Shown here in pieces: positions 7,714-8,432 of a DNA stretch of 8,432 nucleotides (positions are counted from its first letter, which is position 1; each line of letters opens with the position of its first letter). Origin of the DNA: Rhodoferax sp. (GTDB lineage Bacteria > Pseudomonadota > Gammaproteobacteria > Burkholderiales > Burkholderiaceae_C); assembly GCA_021731215.1 (NCBI GenBank), contig JAKFXU010000242.1:1-8432 (forward strand), given 5' to 3'. Below the pieces are notes generated by a model. It did not search any database. It was not told the origin of the DNA and saw only the letters and a list, made by a program, of their open reading frames with translations. The translations under genes and the position numbers were made by a program.

Positions 7714-8432
7714 TCAAGGGCCGGTCTTCACCACCACGCGGCCCCGCACTTTGCCCGCCATCAGGTCGTGCGCCTTGGCAATGGCCGCCTCGAGTTCAAT
7801 CTCTTCAATCATCGACTCCAGCAAGGTCGGATCCAGGTCGCGCGCGAGCCGGTCCCAGGCACGCTGGCGTTTGGCCAGCGGTGCCATGACAGAATCAATG
7901 CCGGCCAGCGTCACGCCACGCAAAATAAAAGGCATCACGCTGGTGGGCAAATCCATGCCCTGCGCCAGCCCGCAGGCGGCCACCACGCCGCCATAGCGCG
8001 TTTGTGCCAGGGCGTTGGCCAGCGTGTGGGAACCGAGCGCATCCACTACCGCCGCCCAGCGCTCCTTCTGGAACGGCTTGCCCGGGTTGCTCAGCAAGCC
8101 GCGCTCCACCACGCTGGTGGCCCCCAGCGCCTTGAGATAGGCCTCCTCGCCGGCTTTGCCGGTGGCCGCCACCACCGTGTAGCCCAGCTTGCCCAGCAAC
8201 GCGACCGCCACGCTGCCGACCCCGCCGGTGGCGCCGGTGACCAGCACTTCGCCCGCGCCTGATGTGATGCCATGGTCTTCCAGCGCCATGACACACAGCA
8301 TCGCGGTATAGCCGGCGGTGCCAATGGCCATCGCCTGGCGCGGGGTAAAAACGGCCGGTAACTTGACCAGCCAATCGCCCTTGAGCCGCGCCTTTTGCGC
8401 CAGGCAGCCCCAGTGCGTCTCGCCCACACCCC
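7714..8432 (-). CDS. acuI: Acrylyl-CoA reductase (NADPH), YhdH/AcuI family, 5' end outside the window
   Basis: This is a zinc-free medium-chain dehydrogenase/reductase. Its characterised relatives reduce toxic acrylyl-CoA to propionyl-CoA with NADPH. About 239 C-terminal codons are visible. They open with GVGETHWG, which corresponds to roughly residue 90 of E. coli YhdH (about 324 residues), so around 90 N-terminal residues lie beyond the window edge. The GTG at 8427 is an internal valine, not a start. Family signatures are KGDWLVKLP, GTAGYTAMLCVMALED, the NADPH-binding VTGATGGVGS, YGGVVAACGLAQG, TSVMPFILRGV and GIDSVMAP near the C-terminus. These match YhdH/AcuI as I remember it, rather than generic quinone oxidoreductase. 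The stop is TGA at 7716-7714. Substrate assignment is by family; other 2-enoyl compounds are possible. A PrpE gene two genes downstream, sharing the product propionyl-CoA, mildly supports the acrylyl-CoA role. Confidence 0.88.
   Translation of the reverse strand, partial: GVGETHWGCLAQKARLKGDWLVKLPAVFTPRQAMAIGTAGYTAMLCVMALEDHGITSGAGEVLVTGATGGVGSVAVALLGKLGYTVVAATGKAGEEAYLKALGATSVVERGLLSNPGKPFQKERWAAVVDALGSHTLANALAQTRYGGVVAACGLAQGMDLPTSVMPFILRGVTLAGIDSVMAPLAKRQRAWDRLARDLDPTLLESMIEEIELEAAIAKAHDLMAGKVRGRVVVKTGP

Noticed and set aside
7714..8427. A complete 237-residue reductase starting at the GTG at 8427
   Set aside because: The reading frame continues upstream to the window edge, and the sequence begins mid-domain relative to YhdH/AcuI. 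The gene is therefore cut by the window, not short.

Overview
The window reads as a chromosomal stretch of a GC-rich betaproteobacterium, most likely from the Comamonadaceae/Burkholderiales. This rests on the sucA-sucB-lpdA gene order, the lpdA N-terminus with its extended loop before the redox-active cysteines, and the overall protein character. The genus cannot be fixed from sequence alone. All six genes lie on the minus strand, so transcription runs from high to low coordinates. There are no rRNA or tRNA genes, CRISPR arrays, insertion sequences or phage genes, and no gene-free stretch reaches 300 bases.

In transcription order the window opens with acuI (yhdH-type), an NADPH-dependent acrylyl-CoA reductase cut at its 5' end by the window edge. 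Next come a small isochorismatase-family cysteine hydrolase of unknown substrate (7031-7633) and prpE, propionyl-CoA synthetase (5032-6927). A 182-bp spacer follows, and then the 2-oxoglutarate dehydrogenase operon: sucA (E1, 1949-4849), sucB (E2, 615-1862) and lpdA (E3, from 604, cut by the window start).

sucA, sucB and lpdA encode the three components of the TCA-cycle complex that converts 2-oxoglutarate to succinyl-CoA. The sucA-sucB gap is 86 nt and carries a perfect 9-bp stem-loop. The sucB-lpdA gap is only 10 nt and consists mostly of the lpdA ribosome binding site. acuI and prpE both produce propionyl-CoA, from acrylyl-CoA and propionate respectively. The upstream half may therefore be a small propionyl-CoA supply module, although the spacers (80, 103 and 182 nt) and a terminator-like element before prpE argue against one simple operon.

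The coding content is ordinary central metabolism, and I do not see a previously undescribed system. The points worth a second look are in the spacers: the sucA-sucB hairpin, a hairpin directly against the sucA Shine-Dalgarno, a composite repeat around the prpE promoter, and the mixed terminator/operator signals between prpE and sucA.
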